Assembly: GCF_013394595.1 (NCBI RefSeq)
Contig: NZ_CP053348.1
Coordinates: 2,258,001-2,322,000, forward strand
Direction: 5' to 3'
Source: Winogradskyella forsetii
GTDB lineage: Bacteria; Bacteroidota; Bacteroidia; Flavobacteriales; Flavobacteriaceae
DNA: 64,000 nt
Shown here: one piece after another, positions 9,716 to 17,974 of the stretch
Position numbering within the stretch: position 1 is the first letter of the stretch
Layout: every line of letters starts with the position of its first letter
Notes under the pieces: model-generated
Databases searched by the model: none
What the model was told of the DNA's origin: nothing
The model's input: the letters and a program-made list of their open reading frames with translations, nothing else
Program-made: the position numbers and the translations under genes

Positions 9716-10684
9716 TTAACACTTTTTAACATTTCTCACAAACTCCAAAGCACGCCGTTCATTATAATAAACATTTCCTTTATCGATGAACCCAACATGT
9801 CCTCCATACTTTGGCATTTCAAAATGCAGATTTGGATTATGCTTAGCTTCCTTTACAGGATAACATGCAGCAGATAAAAAGGAATCGTTAAGTGAGTTAA
9901 TAATTAACGATGGCACTTTAATATTAGGCAAGAATTGCAGACAACTCGCTTTCTCATAATAATCTAAAGCACTCTCAAAACCATGTGCTTTTGCGGTGTA
10001 AACGTCGTCAAAATCAATTAAAGTTTTAATAGCGTTAAAATCCGTAACTGATATATTTTTAGGATATTGAATTAATTTAGGTTTCAACTTATCTTTTAAA
10101 TGATTTAAAAAACGAATCGCATAATGTCGGTTTTTTAAACTCAGTAATTCGTCGCAAGACCCTTTTAAATTGCACGGTGTGGAAATGGCAATAACAGCTT
10201 TAATTTCATTTGGAATGTCGTTGCCTTCGCCTACATATTTTAAAGCCATGTTTGCTCCAAGACTTATGCCTTTTATGTAAATGTCATCATAAATGTTTTT
10301 TGATAAAATATGCTTTACCACCGCATCTAAATCTTCGGTTGCACCAGAATGATAACTGCGGAATAAAAGATTAGGTTCGCCACTGCACCCTCTAAAATTT
10401 ACGGCACAAGCATCAATGCCATTACCGTTAAATAGTTTCGCTGTTCCTGTGATGTATGGTCGTTGTGCATTGCCTTCGAGTCCGTGTAATAGAATAATGA
10501 CTTTATTCGATTTTTGCTTTGCGTAGCTCCAATCTAAATCCAAAAAGTCGGTATCTGGTAAGGTGATGCGTTCCCTTGTTTGGATTACACCTTCAACTTT
10601 TCGGGCTAGTCCTGAAAATACAGTGGACACAAAGCTTTTTTTTGCCCAGAACGGCGGTTTGTAGGTTGGTTCTAAAATTGGCAT
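9716..10684 (-). CDS. YheT-like alpha/beta hydrolase
   Basis: A 322-residue protein of the YheT/ABHD1-3 branch (COG0429) of alpha/beta hydrolases. Visible features are the oxyanion-type HGLEG at 67-71, the family motif NFRGCSGEPN at 96-105, the nucleophile elbow GISLG with Ser141, and a late His in GGHVGF. Length matches the family. No signal peptide is present, so it is probably cytosolic or membrane-associated. The substrate is unknown; family members are ester or acyl-lipid hydrolases. It is directly upstream of an FG-GAP gene, and part of its 3' end is duplicated at 2313-2370. Confidence 0.88.
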   Translation of the reverse strand: MPILEPTYKPPFWAKKSFVSTVFSGLARKVEGVIQTRERITLPDTDFLDLDWSYAKQKSNKVIILLHGLEGNAQRPYITGTAKLFNGNGIDACAVNFRGCSGEPNLLFRSYHSGATEDLDAVVKHILSKNIYDDIYIKGISLGANMALKYVGEGNDIPNEIKAVIAISTPCNLKGSCDELLSLKNRHYAIRFLNHLKDKLKPKLIQYPKNISVTDFNAIKTLIDFDDVYTAKAHGFESALDYYEKASCLQFLPNIKVPSLIINSLNDSFLSAACYPVKEAKHNPNLHFEMPKYGGHVGFIDKGNVYYNERRALEFVRNVKKC

Positions 10685-10888
10685 TTTTTATTGGATCTAT
10701 GGTATTAGATGAATAGTAACTGTGCTGAATTCATAATATTTTTACTGGAAATCACAATCTATAGCTTTCCGATTAAATCAATCTATTTTTCTTATAAAAT
10801 TTTATTAAAATTTATTTTAATTTTCTCTAAACCCTTACCAAAACAAAGATCTAGTAGTCAATATTTTGAGCCTATGTAAAATAATATA
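10685..10888. other. AT-rich intergenic gap
   Basis: About 200 bases between the hydrolase start and the ade stop. It should contain the promoter for the hydrolase and FG-GAP genes, but no consensus element or stable hairpin stands out. Confidence 0.5.
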
Positions 10889-12568
10889 TTATAATACTTC
10901 TACGGAAGTAAACTTAAATTTCCCACCATCAAATAAGCCTTTATCACTAAGCTTTAAAGAAGGAATTACCAACAATGCCATAAACGATAAACTCATATAT
11001 GGTGCATGAAGTTTGCTACCTAGTTGCTTGGCCATTTTATCCAATTCTGCATATTGTCTGCCAATTGTTTCGGCATTTTGGTCGCTCATAATTCCTGCCA
11101 TAGGAAGTGCGACCACTTTTTCTTCATTATCACTAATAGCGCAAATACCACCTTCATTTTCAATCAAGAGATTAACCGCTTTACAAATCGCTTCGTCAGA
11201 GACGCCAACAGCAATAATATTATGCGAATCATGACCAACCGAACTGGCAATGGCGCCTTCTTTTAATCCAATGTTTTTGATGAAACCTATGGCTGGTTTT
11301 TGATTTTCATACCGATTAACCACAGCCATTTTTAAAATATCGGTTTTAGTATTTGAAATTAAATTACCATCTTCGATAGTTGCATTTTCTATGAGTTCGT
11401 TTGTCACTAATTCGCCATCCTTACATTCAATAACTCGAATTTTTTCAGCCTGAGACTCCAATCTGAAATCTGAAATTTCTTTTTTATCTGTGTTGAAATT
11501 ATTCAAATTCTCAAATTCTACATGCTCTATTTTTGATTCTCTCTTATCAAAGACCAATGCTCCATTAATATAAGTTTGAAGCGTTTTAAAGTCGTTTAAA
11601 TCTTCAACAATTATACAATCCGCATCATCTCCAACATTTAAAAGTCCAACGTCCAAATTATAATGCTTAACAGGATTTACACAAGCTGCTCGCAATACTT
11701 TAAAAACATCAACTCCTTTGGCGACAGCTCTTGCACACAATTGATTAATGTGACCAAGCAACAAATCATCTGGATGTTTATCATCACTACAGAACATCAT
11801 ATTTAGGAAATGCTCGTCGAGCAAACCGATTAAAGCTTCAAAATTTTTGGCAGCACTACCCTCTCTGATAATGACTTTCATGCCTTTTTGAAGTTTTTCT
11901 AAGCCTTCGTCGTAAGTAAAACATTCGTGATCGGTTGAAATGCCTGCTGAGATATATTTGTTTAAATCCTCTCCAAGAAGTCCAGGCGCATGACCATCAA
12001 TGGGTTTATTGTAGTGTTTTGCCCATTTTAGTTTTTTAAGAACTTCTGCATCATCATAAATAACGCCTGGATAATTCATCATTTCGGCTAAATACTTGAT
12101 GTCTGGATTTGCCATTAAAGTTTTAATAGCGTCTGAATCGATCTCAGCTCCTGCCGATTCAAAACTTGTGGCTGGCACACAAGAAGGTGCTCCAAAATTA
12201 AACTTGAAAGGGGTTTGTTTCCCGTTTTCTATCATGAATTCAACACCTTTTACACCAAGGACATTGGCGATTTCGTGAGGGTCGGAAACTGTAGCGACCG
12301 TTCCGTGCTTTACAGCAATTTTGGCAAATTCACTTGGAACTAACATTGTACTTTCAATATGGATGTGCGCATCTATAAAACCTGGTAAGATGAAATGGTT
12401 TTCTTCGCTTTCCTTTTCTTCGATGGATTTAATTTTACCATTTTCAATGGTAACCTCTCCTTTGAAGATTTTGCCGTTTGGGATGTCTATGATGTTTCCT
12501 TTAAGTTTCAAATTATTTGTTGTTTTTGACCACGGATTTACACGGTTTTCTTTTGACACGAATTTCAT
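10889..12568 (-). CDS. ade: Adenine deaminase
   Basis: A 559-residue amidohydrolase converting adenine to hypoxanthine and ammonia in purine salvage. Metal-binding [13 protein letters not shown] lies at about 63-75. Further family motifs are DGHAPGL (about 192-198), [14 protein letters not shown] and the late VGHDSHN. The length is usual for bacterial Ade. The first 19 or so residues ([19 protein letters not shown]) are encoded by a dispersed repeat rather than by conserved ade sequence; conserved sequence starts at LKLKGNIID. There is no other ATG in this region, so either the repeat supplies the start or a non-ATG codon near residue 20 is used. It lies downstream of tilS on the same strand, 110 bases apart. 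Confidence 0.93.
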   Translation of the reverse strand: MKFVSKENRVNPWSKTTNNLKLKGNIIDIPNGKIFKGEVTIENGKIKSIEEKESEENHFILPGFIDAHIHIESTMLVPSEFAKIAVKHGTVATVSDPHEIANVLGVKGVEFMIENGKQTPFKFNFGAPSCVPATSFESAGAEIDSDAIKTLMANPDIKYLAEMMNYPGVIYDDAEVLKKLKWAKHYNKPIDGHAPGLLGEDLNKYISAGISTDHECFTYDEGLEKLQKGMKVIIREGSAAKNFEALIGLLDEHFLNMMFCSDDKHPDDLLLGHINQLCARAVAKGVDVFKVLRAACVNPVKHYNLDVGLLNVGDDADCIIVEDLNDFKTLQTYINGALVFDKRESKIEHVEFENLNNFNTDKKEISDFRLESQAEKIRVIECKDGELVTNELIENATIEDGNLISNTKTDILKMAVVNRYENQKPAIGFIKNIGLKEGAIASSVGHDSHNIIAVGVSDEAICKAVNLLIENEGGICAISDNEEKVVALPMAGIMSDQNAETIGRQYAELDKMAKQLGSKLHAPYMSLSFMALLVIPSLKLSDKGLFDGGKFKFTSVEVL

Positions 12569-12585
12569 TAATGACCACTAATTCT
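12521..12585. repeat. Dispersed repeat of the CCACGGATTTACACGG type, overlapping the ade start
   Basis: On the minus strand it reads as an array of short related phrases (GAAATTCGTGT, AACCGTGTAAATCCGTGG). The same phrases recur as inverted ends of the element at 50738-50891. It supplies the ATG and the first 16 or so codons of ade. Confidence 0.65.
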
Positions 12586-12614
12586 TACTCTTCACCAATA
12601 CTAAATTTCTATTT

Positions 12615-12668
12615 CCTGTAATTACGAACAGATTTACAGAGTACACACTATGTTTCTCAGAGAGGTTA
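12615..12668. repeat. Dispersed repeat of the ACAGAG/CACAAAG type (copy 1)
   Basis: Between tilS and ade. It contains GATTTACAGAGTACACAC and TTTCTCAGAGAGG, phrases related to those at 14025-14073, 24848-24896 and 54385-54435. Together with 12521-12585 it fills the ade-tilS gap. Confidence 0.5.
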
Positions 12669-12678
12669 AATTTGTCAA

Positions 12679-14007
12679 TTATTCAGATGTCTGTTCTATT
12701 TTAATTCTTAAAATTTCCTTGGTTTCTGGTGTTACTTTAAATCTATCATCAGCACGCTTACCAACTACCCAAACCACCTCACTATTTGAGGTTAGCAACC
12801 ATGTATGTTCTTTTTCAACCAAAGATAATTTTTCATCTTTTAGAAATTTACTGACTTTCTTTTTGCCTTTCATTCCTAGAGGTTGAAATACATCTCCTGC
12901 TTTCCAAAGTCGCAATTCTAAAGGATATTTTAATTTTTCTTTATCGACAAAAATTGAATGGTTTGACGTTTTCTTAATGGCATCGGCTTCATCAAAAAAT
13001 AGAATTCCTAAAGGTGTATTTACTTTTGAATGATTTTCATCAATCCATAGAGATTCTTCGCTTTGCTCTGAATGACATAGATCCGTCAAGATTAAATGTT
13101 CACGATGCTTTATTAAGCGATGCGAATTCGATTTTACCAACTTGCCAGATTGAGCATCTAATAAATCCTCAACATCATTCCATTCTGTAAATCCATAGTT
13201 TTTAAAACATTCAAATAGATAGGCCTTTGGATTCTTGACATTTTTAAATTCTGAAACCTTATAACTTATGCCGTATTCATCAATTTTTGCAATGACTTTT
13301 TTCTTAAAATCATTTAGACTTTTCTCGACGATTTCTGCCGTATCATTGAGATTATCGATAGTGTTTTTAAAACTATTCAGTAATTCTGGATTGATTTCTT
13401 TTAGAATTGGAACCACTTCATGACGCAATTTATTCCTTAAATATTTTCTGGAAGAATTACTAGAATCTTCGCGCCAATTGATTTTTTCTTTTTTTGCAAA
13501 AGTTTCAATTTGATTTCTAGAGAATGGCAATAAAGGTCTAACAATGTTGTTATTTATCATCGGAATTCCCGTTAAGCCATTTAAGCCTGTCCCTCTTGTA
13601 AAATTAATCAGAAAAGTTTCGAGGTTATCGTCGGCGTGATGTGCTGTTAAGATATAATCGAATTTTAACTGCGTTGCTAATTCCTTAAACCAATCGTAAC
13701 GTAATTCGCGTGCAGCCATTTGGATGGAACGCTTGTGTGCTTTGGCATAAACTTCGGTATCAAAATTTTGGATAAAGATTTCGACATCAAATTCATCGGC
13801 TAGTTCTAGGACAAAATCTTCGTCTTTATTGCTTTCTTCTTCGCGTAAATTAAAATTGCAATGGGCGAGTGAAAAATTCAACTGTAATGAATGGCATAAA
13901 TGTGCAAGCACAACACTATCAATGCCTCCCGAAAGGGCAATTAACAATTTTCGGTCTTTTAAAATTGAAAGCTTTTTATTGATATGATTTTTGAAGTCTT
14001 CTTCCAC
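12679..14007 (-). CDS. tilS: tRNA(Ile)-lysidine synthase
   Basis: A 442-residue ATP-dependent ligase that attaches lysine to C34 of the tRNA-Ile CAU anticodon. The PP-loop SGGIDS is at residues 26-31. The N-terminal domain has AHCNFNLREEES and LTAHHADDNLET, and the C-terminal TilS domain has LRLWKAGDVFQPLGMKGKKK. Odd point: residues 311-319 read CHSEQSEES, encoded exactly by a dispersed intergenic repeat (13050-13078) also present at 2427-2455. The frame is kept and the domains on both sides are complete, so the enzyme is probably functional. tilS is normally essential, which supports this. Confidence 0.94.
   Translation of the reverse strand: MEEDFKNHINKKLSILKDRKLLIALSGGIDSVVLAHLCHSLQLNFSLAHCNFNLREEESNKDEDFVLELADEFDVEIFIQNFDTEVYAKAHKRSIQMAARELRYDWFKELATQLKFDYILTAHHADDNLETFLINFTRGTGLNGLTGIPMINNNIVRPLLPFSRNQIETFAKKEKINWREDSSNSSRKYLRNKLRHEVVPILKEINPELLNSFKNTIDNLNDTAEIVEKSLNDFKKKVIAKIDEYGISYKVSEFKNVKNPKAYLFECFKNYGFTEWNDVEDLLDAQSGKLVKSNSHRLIKHREHLILTDLCHSEQSEESLWIDENHSKVNTPLGILFFDEADAIKKTSNHSIFVDKEKLKYPLELRLWKAGDVFQPLGMKGKKKVSKFLKDEKLSLVEKEHTWLLTSNSEVVWVVGKRADDRFKVTPETKEILRIKIEQTSE
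13050..13078. repeat. Dispersed repeat inside tilS (copy 2 of the 2427 family)
   Basis: 29 bases, three differences from 2427-2455. It is read in frame on the minus strand as CHSEQSEES within TilS, in the linker between the catalytic part and the C-terminal domain. Confidence 0.7.
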
Positions 14008-14337
14008 TTCTCAAAGGTATTGAAAATAATTACACAAAGTTTCACGGAGAATACACGAAGATTCACAGAGAAGATAGACTAGATGAGTTATAAGCAAAAC
14101 ACCTGCAAAATTCAAGGCAAAATATGGAGAAAAACTATGAACGTGCTTGTAATTGAAACAACAGTAATCCGAGGCAAAATTGACTAAATAACAGAATAAC
14201 TTCATTCAAATTCATAAACTGATAATTAACATTCGGATGACTGAGGACTGCGACTAAACAATAAAGTTAAAATGACAATTATCATAACAGCATATTTTCT
14301 TTTTGATTAACTTTAAGGGAATTTAAAATATTAGGTT
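14008..14337. other. Intergenic region with repeats between divergent tilS and the unknown gene
   Basis: About 330 bases. The first part (14025-14073) is a CACAAAG/CACAGAG dispersed repeat, and a short ACTGAGGACTGCGACT phrase near 14241-14256 belongs to the CAGT family. A 64-codon minus-strand open frame here reads through the repeat and has no coding character. The promoters of both flanking genes should lie here, but no consensus element is clear. Confidence 0.55.
14025..14073. repeat. Dispersed repeat of the ACACAAAG/CACAGAG type (copy 2)
   Basis: Contains AATTACACAAAGTTTCACG and GAAGATTCACAGAGAAG. The reverse complement is closely related to 24848-24896. Confidence 0.6.
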
Positions 14338-15027
14338 ATGAGTGTATTTGAAGAATTAACATCGAAATCTGCACGAACCGCCTTTGATAAAAAGGTGCTT
14401 TCTGCACTACCACATTTACATCCTTATGTAAAACACAGAATTTATATTGCTGAAACCACAGGAATCTTGCCGAAAAACATGTTTTCCTCTAATGGAATCA
14501 TCGATGAAAGTATAATCATACTTTATGATAAAGGGTTTAATGTGGATGCTGAGCCCATGGCTGTAAAATTAGAACTGTTCAGAATTGTGGATAGTTATAT
14601 GAATGTCTTGTTTAAAAACGAAGCCTATCATAAAGATACTATAAGCACTGACGCTATTCTCAAAAAGGAATTATCAAAACTTAACGAAGACTTTACGGTT
14701 GACGCCGATTTTGATTTTATTCTGAATACGGAACTCAATGATATTTCTTATCATCAAGATCAGATGGAACCCTTGCAATTATATGCCAATAAGGAATCTT
14801 CAATTTTAAAAGCTTTTGAGGTTAAGGATTTATCTTCAAAACAATCTCCTAAGGTATTCGGTCAGCTTTATAATTGGTTGCCTTTTAATGTCTCTAATAT
14901 TGTGGATTTATATATTATTGGGAAGTTGGATTTTGAGTCTATTGCTAAGATTAAAAAGATCGAGCAGAAACGGGTTGAAGCTATTTTTGAAAAGGTTAAG
15001 CGCACTTTTAGAAGACACATTGAATAG
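14338..15027 (+). CDS. Conserved hypothetical protein, 229 aa
   Basis: I do not recognise a named family. It is soluble, without signal peptide or membrane segment. Residues 1-60 form a mixed N-terminal part (ALPHLHPYVKHRIYIAETTG). The middle is acidic. The last 70 or so residues are predicted helical and basic at the end (FESIAKIKKIEQKRVEAIFEKVKRTFRRHIE). This has the look of a sigma-region-4-like or helix-turn-helix tail: a short helix containing I-A-x-I, then a long basic helix. A regulatory or RNA-polymerase-related role would be speculation. It is transcribed away from tilS and ends 15 bases before an 8-base tandem repeat. Confidence 0.8.
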   Translation: MSVFEELTSKSARTAFDKKVLSALPHLHPYVKHRIYIAETTGILPKNMFSSNGIIDESIIILYDKGFNVDAEPMAVKLELFRIVDSYMNVLFKNEAYHKDTISTDAILKKELSKLNEDFTVDADFDFILNTELNDISYHQDQMEPLQLYANKESSILKAFEVKDLSSKQSPKVFGQLYNWLPFNVSNIVDLYIIGKLDFESIAKIKKIEQKRVEAIFEKVKRTFRRHIE

Positions 15028-15042
15028 GGTTTTTCTTGCAGA

Positions 15043-15074
15043 GACGTAAAGGCGTAAAGGCGTAAAGGCGTAAA
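15043..15074. repeat. Tandem repeat, four copies of an 8-base unit
   Basis: Unit GGCGTAAA, with the first copy GACGTAAA, repeated four times without gaps directly after the unknown gene. Confidence 0.85.
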
Positions 15075-15132
15075 GTATTCTAAATAAATAGAGCTAAAAA
15101 TAAAGTCTTATTATTTTTAATTTACACTTTAT

Positions 15133-15175
15133 GCTGAAGACTAACTACTGAAAACTGCCACTGCGACTGAACACT
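15133..15175. repeat. Dispersed ACTG/CAGT-type repeat at the pabB 3' end
   Basis: Contains ACTACTGAAAACTG and CACTGCGACTGAACACT, the reverse complement style of the CAGT arrays at 19330, 24761 and 54256. It touches the pabB stop codon. Confidence 0.5.
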
Positions 15176-16514
15176 AATTCCCCAAAGCCTCTCGCATGGC
15201 CTTTGCCTTTACCAAACATTCCTCATATTCTTTAAGCGGATCGCTTTTTGCTGTAATCGCGCTTCCGACAGAGTACGAAACATATTTTTTTGTTTCATTA
15301 TAAAGAATACTTCTTATGATGACATTGAAATCGAAATCGCCATTTGGCGTAAAATAGCCCACGGAACCCGAATATAAACCGCGTTTGGTTTCTTCAAGTT
15401 CTTCAATAATTTTCATGGCTGAAATTTTTGGCGCACCTGTCATGCTGCCCATTGGGAATGTCGTTTTTATGACGTCTATGGGATTGGTTTCAGCCTTGAC
15501 TTCAGATTGAATTGTGGATATCATTTGGTGGACTTGCAAAAAGGAATACACTTTGCACAATTCTTTTACTTCAACACTTCCCTTTTTTGCGGTATGTGCT
15601 AAATCGTTACGCACCAAATCGACGATCATAATGTTTTCGCTACGTTCTTTTGGATCATTTGCCAAATCTTCGGCCAATTTTAAATCTTCGGTTTTATGTT
15701 CTGATCGTTTGGCAGTTCCTTTAATCGGTTGGGAAATTACAGTGTTTCCATTTTTTTGAATGTAGCGTTCTGGCGACGCAGACATTAAGTATTTATCTTC
15801 AAATTTTAAGAAACTGGCAAATGGTGGTTTTGAAATATTATTTAACTTTTTGAAAGTTTCCAAAGGATTTATTTCGCTGTTTTCCGCATAAAACTCTTGA
15901 CAAAAATTAGCTTCGTAAATGTCGCCTCTGTAGATGTGGGCGAGCATTTTGGCTATCTTTTCAAAATAGTCGTCTTTGTGGATTCTAAGTTTAATTTTAA
16001 TATAGTCAGAGCTCCTTTGACTCGCTTCGACTTCGCTTCGACTACGCTGTGTGTCCACGCTCAGCGACCTGCGCTCATTATAACATTTTTCTATAGATTT
16101 TAAATCGTTATCAATCTCATCATCTACCATTTTTAGATATTGAATCTCAACGTGATTATCTTTTATTAAAAATAATTTCTTCGGTTGAAAAAAATACAAT
16201 TCTGGAAAGTCCAATTCATCTAAATTTTCAGATTTTAACTGTTCCGTATTGTTTTTTAAATCGTAAGTAAGAAAACCAAAAATCCAATCGTTTGTTGCCG
16301 TTTGAAATTCCTTTAAACGCTCAAAGGCGTCAAAATAATCGGTACGTATAACGATCAGTGCATCTACAGCTAAAATAGCATCATAATTACTGTATTGGTC
16401 TTTGTGATGGTTAGAATCCAACCAAACAATATCATCAAATTGCTGACTCCAAAGCAATAGATTTTGCTTAAAGTTCTCAAGGTTTTCAGGCTGATGGATT
16501 TGTGTTGTTCTCAA
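15174..16514 (-). CDS. pabB: Aminodeoxychorismate synthase component I
   Basis: A 446-residue chorismate-binding enzyme making 4-amino-4-deoxychorismate for folate. PIKGT at 263-267 has the Lys that marks PabB, where anthranilate synthases have Ala. Other motifs are DLVRNDLAHTAKKGSVEV, TFPMGSMTGAPKISAM and YSGSVGYF. The N-terminal about 140 residues are the divergent accessory part. Odd point: residues about 147-169 (ERRSLSVDTQRSRSEVEASQ and following) are encoded by a TTCGACT/CGCTCAGCGACC-type palindromic repeat translated in frame, in the linker before the catalytic domain. The Ser- and Arg-rich composition differs from the rest of the protein. No pabA or pabC is adjacent. Confidence 0.93.
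   Translation of the reverse strand: MRTTQIHQPENLENFKQNLLLWSQQFDDIVWLDSNHHKDQYSNYDAILAVDALIVIRTDYFDAFERLKEFQTATNDWIFGFLTYDLKNNTEQLKSENLDELDFPELYFFQPKKLFLIKDNHVEIQYLKMVDDEIDNDLKSIEKCYNERRSLSVDTQRSRSEVEASQRSSDYIKIKLRIHKDDYFEKIAKMLAHIYRGDIYEANFCQEFYAENSEINPLETFKKLNNISKPPFASFLKFEDKYLMSASPERYIQKNGNTVISQPIKGTAKRSEHKTEDLKLAEDLANDPKERSENIMIVDLVRNDLAHTAKKGSVEVKELCKVYSFLQVHQMISTIQSEVKAETNPIDVIKTTFPMGSMTGAPKISAMKIIEELEETKRGLYSGSVGYFTPNGDFDFNVIIRSILYNETKKYVSYSVGSAITAKSDPLKEYEECLVKAKAMREALGN
16009..16078. repeat. Dispersed CGCTTCGACT...CGCTCAGCGACC repeat inside pabB
   Basis: GC-rich for this genome, with internal near-repeats (CTCGCTTCGACTTCGCTTCGACTACGC) written here in two parts: CTCGCTTCGACTTCG then CTTCGACTACGC. 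It forms a local palindrome and is translated within PabB. No second copy of this family was seen in the window. Confidence 0.6.
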
Positions 16515-16560
16515 TAGAAAAATAATTGCTGCAATTTACCGAAATTAAATTGTTTCTTCT

Positions 16561-16592
16561 AACCTGCAAGGTTTCAAAAACCTTGTAGGTTT
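16561..16592. repeat. Palindromic repeat AACCTGCAAGGTT / AACCTTGTAGGTT (copy 1)
   Basis: Inverted repeat with a short A-rich loop between the divergent pabB and epimerase genes. It belongs to the same family as 35740-35772 and 51527-51559. Confidence 0.75.
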
Positions 16593-16697
16593 AAATATTA
16601 ATTTTTCCGAAAAATAAATTAAATACTTGTAAGGTATTTGTAAGCTTTCAGGATAAAACAAGAGAAGAATTGTATATTTCAGTAAATTTTAATAAAA

Positions 16698-17588
16698 ATG
16701 CCTAGTTTAAAAAACAACCTCTTACAAATCAACATCAAATCTAAAGGTGCTGAGTTATGTAATATCACTTCCGTAAAAAATAAAACCGAATTTATGTGGC
16801 AAGCTGATCCTGAGATTTGGGGAAGTCATGCGCCAAATTTGTTTCCTATTATTGGTTGTATGAAAGATGACAGCTATATCTACAAAAACAAATCTTATCA
16901 CATGCCGAAACATGGTTTTGCAAGACATAACGATGATTTCACAATTAAAAATCAGACGGAGTCGAGTATCACTTTTTCATTGGTTTCAAATGAAGACTTA
17001 TTTGAGATGTACCCATTTTTATTCGAGTTCAACAATACTTATACACTTTCAGAAAATAGACTAACCATTAATCATACGGTTACCAATATAGATGAAAAAC
17101 CATTATATTTTTCTTTAGGCGGTCATCCGGCTTTTAATTGTCCGATTTCAAAAGAGGAGAACTACACCGATTATTATTTAGAATTTGAGAAGCCTGAAAA
17201 TACCGCATCTTATGTGTTGAATATGAATACTGGTTTGTTAACTGATGAAACGATACCTGTATTTACAGACGGTAATAAGATTGACTTACGTCCAGATTTA
17301 TTTAATGAAGATGCTTTAATTTTCAAGGATTTAAAGTCGAGAATCGTCAATTTAAAACACAAAACCAACGGAAAAATCTTAGCCGTCAATTTTGAAGATT
17401 TTAAACAATTGGGAATTTGGGCCAAACCAAATGCGTCTTATGTCTGTATTGAACCTTGGTTGGGTATTGCTGATCATGAAAACACTGACCAAAACATTGA
17501 TACTAAAGAAGGGATTTTGGAACTTGAAGCTGCTGCTGTTTTTGAGGCTAGTTATAGTATTGAAATTGACGAAAAGCATTTGGTATAG
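16698..17588 (+). CDS. Aldose 1-epimerase family protein (LacX-like)
   Basis: A 296-residue galactose-mutarotase-fold protein. Typical signatures are HGFARHNDF-like KHGFARHNDDF at about 72-82, SLGGHPAFNCP at about 141-151 and the late CIEPWLGIADH. It should interconvert alpha and beta anomers of a hexose or hexose phosphate; the precise sugar is not evident. It is cytosolic, has no signal peptide, and stands alone, divergent from pabB. Confidence 0.88.
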   Translation: MPSLKNNLLQINIKSKGAELCNITSVKNKTEFMWQADPEIWGSHAPNLFPIIGCMKDDSYIYKNKSYHMPKHGFARHNDDFTIKNQTESSITFSLVSNEDLFEMYPFLFEFNNTYTLSENRLTINHTVTNIDEKPLYFSLGGHPAFNCPISKEENYTDYYLEFEKPENTASYVLNMNTGLLTDETIPVFTDGNKIDLRPDLFNEDALIFKDLKSRIVNLKHKTNGKILAVNFEDFKQLGIWAKPNASYVCIEPWLGIADHENTDQNIDTKEGILELEAAAVFEASYSIEIDEKHLV

Positions 17589-17668
17589 TTTTTTTATAAG
17601 GGCTATTCTTAATAATTTATAAGGAAATAAAAATGAATTTGTCTATTAAATGTAGACCATGAGTTATT

Positions 17669-17900
17669 AACCCATATGCAATACCTAAAGGCATTGAGGT
17701 AAAAAAGCTATCGGCTTTTTACCCATATATTGTCCCTAAAAGGGACAGGTTTTTTATGTTATCAAATTGGAAAAAAATTAGGTATATTATTCATTTATCA
17801 AACAATCAAGTTTCGACAAATTTTGTCCTGTTAAGGACAATATATTGGTAAAACATACAAGTCAGTTTAAAAAAGTGCCTTTAGGTACTATATATGGGTT
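17669..17900. repeat. Nested inverted-repeat element
   Basis: Outer arms: ACCCATATGCAATACCTAAAGG at 17670-17691 (split AACCCATATGC / AATACCTAAAGGCATT) against AAGTGCCTTTAGGTAC / TATATATGGGTT at 17873-17900. Inner arms: ACCCATATATTGTCCC / TAAAAGGGACAGG at 17721-17749 against TTTGTCCTGTTAAGG / ACAATATATTGGT at 17822-17849. Each arm also has its own small palindrome (CCTAAAGG, CCCTAAAAGGG). It fills most of the 386-base gap between the epimerase and the helicase. Confidence 0.65.
17702..17720 (+). terminator. Small hairpin AAAAAGC-TATCG-GCTTTTT
   Basis: A 7-base stem ending in T5 inside the repeat element, 115 bases after the epimerase stop. It is a possible terminator but may simply be part of the element. 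Confidence 0.4.
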
Positions 17901-17949
17901 CTAAAATTTTAACTCAGATTACGAATTAGAATAACCACTTTGGAAAATG

Positions 17950-17957
17950 TATCTTTG
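17950..17957 (+). promoter_or_regulatory. Possible -7 element of the DEAD-box helicase
   Basis: TATCTTTG matches TAnnTTTG, 17 bases before the GTG start. No TTTG lies 19 bases further upstream. Confidence 0.4.
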
Positions 17958-17974
17958 CAACTTAAAATAACGAT

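Noticed and set aside
2427..13078. Insertion sequence behind the dispersed repeats
   Set aside because: No transposase frame, target duplication or long copy was found; the repeats are short palindromic units only.
14011..14205. 64-codon minus-strand open frame upstream of tilS
   Set aside because: It reads through a dispersed repeat (14025-14073), has no family resemblance, and its Cys/Phe-rich composition is typical of chance frames.
15043..15074. CRISPR-like array
   Set aside because: The unit is only 8 bases without spacers, and no cas gene is present in the window.
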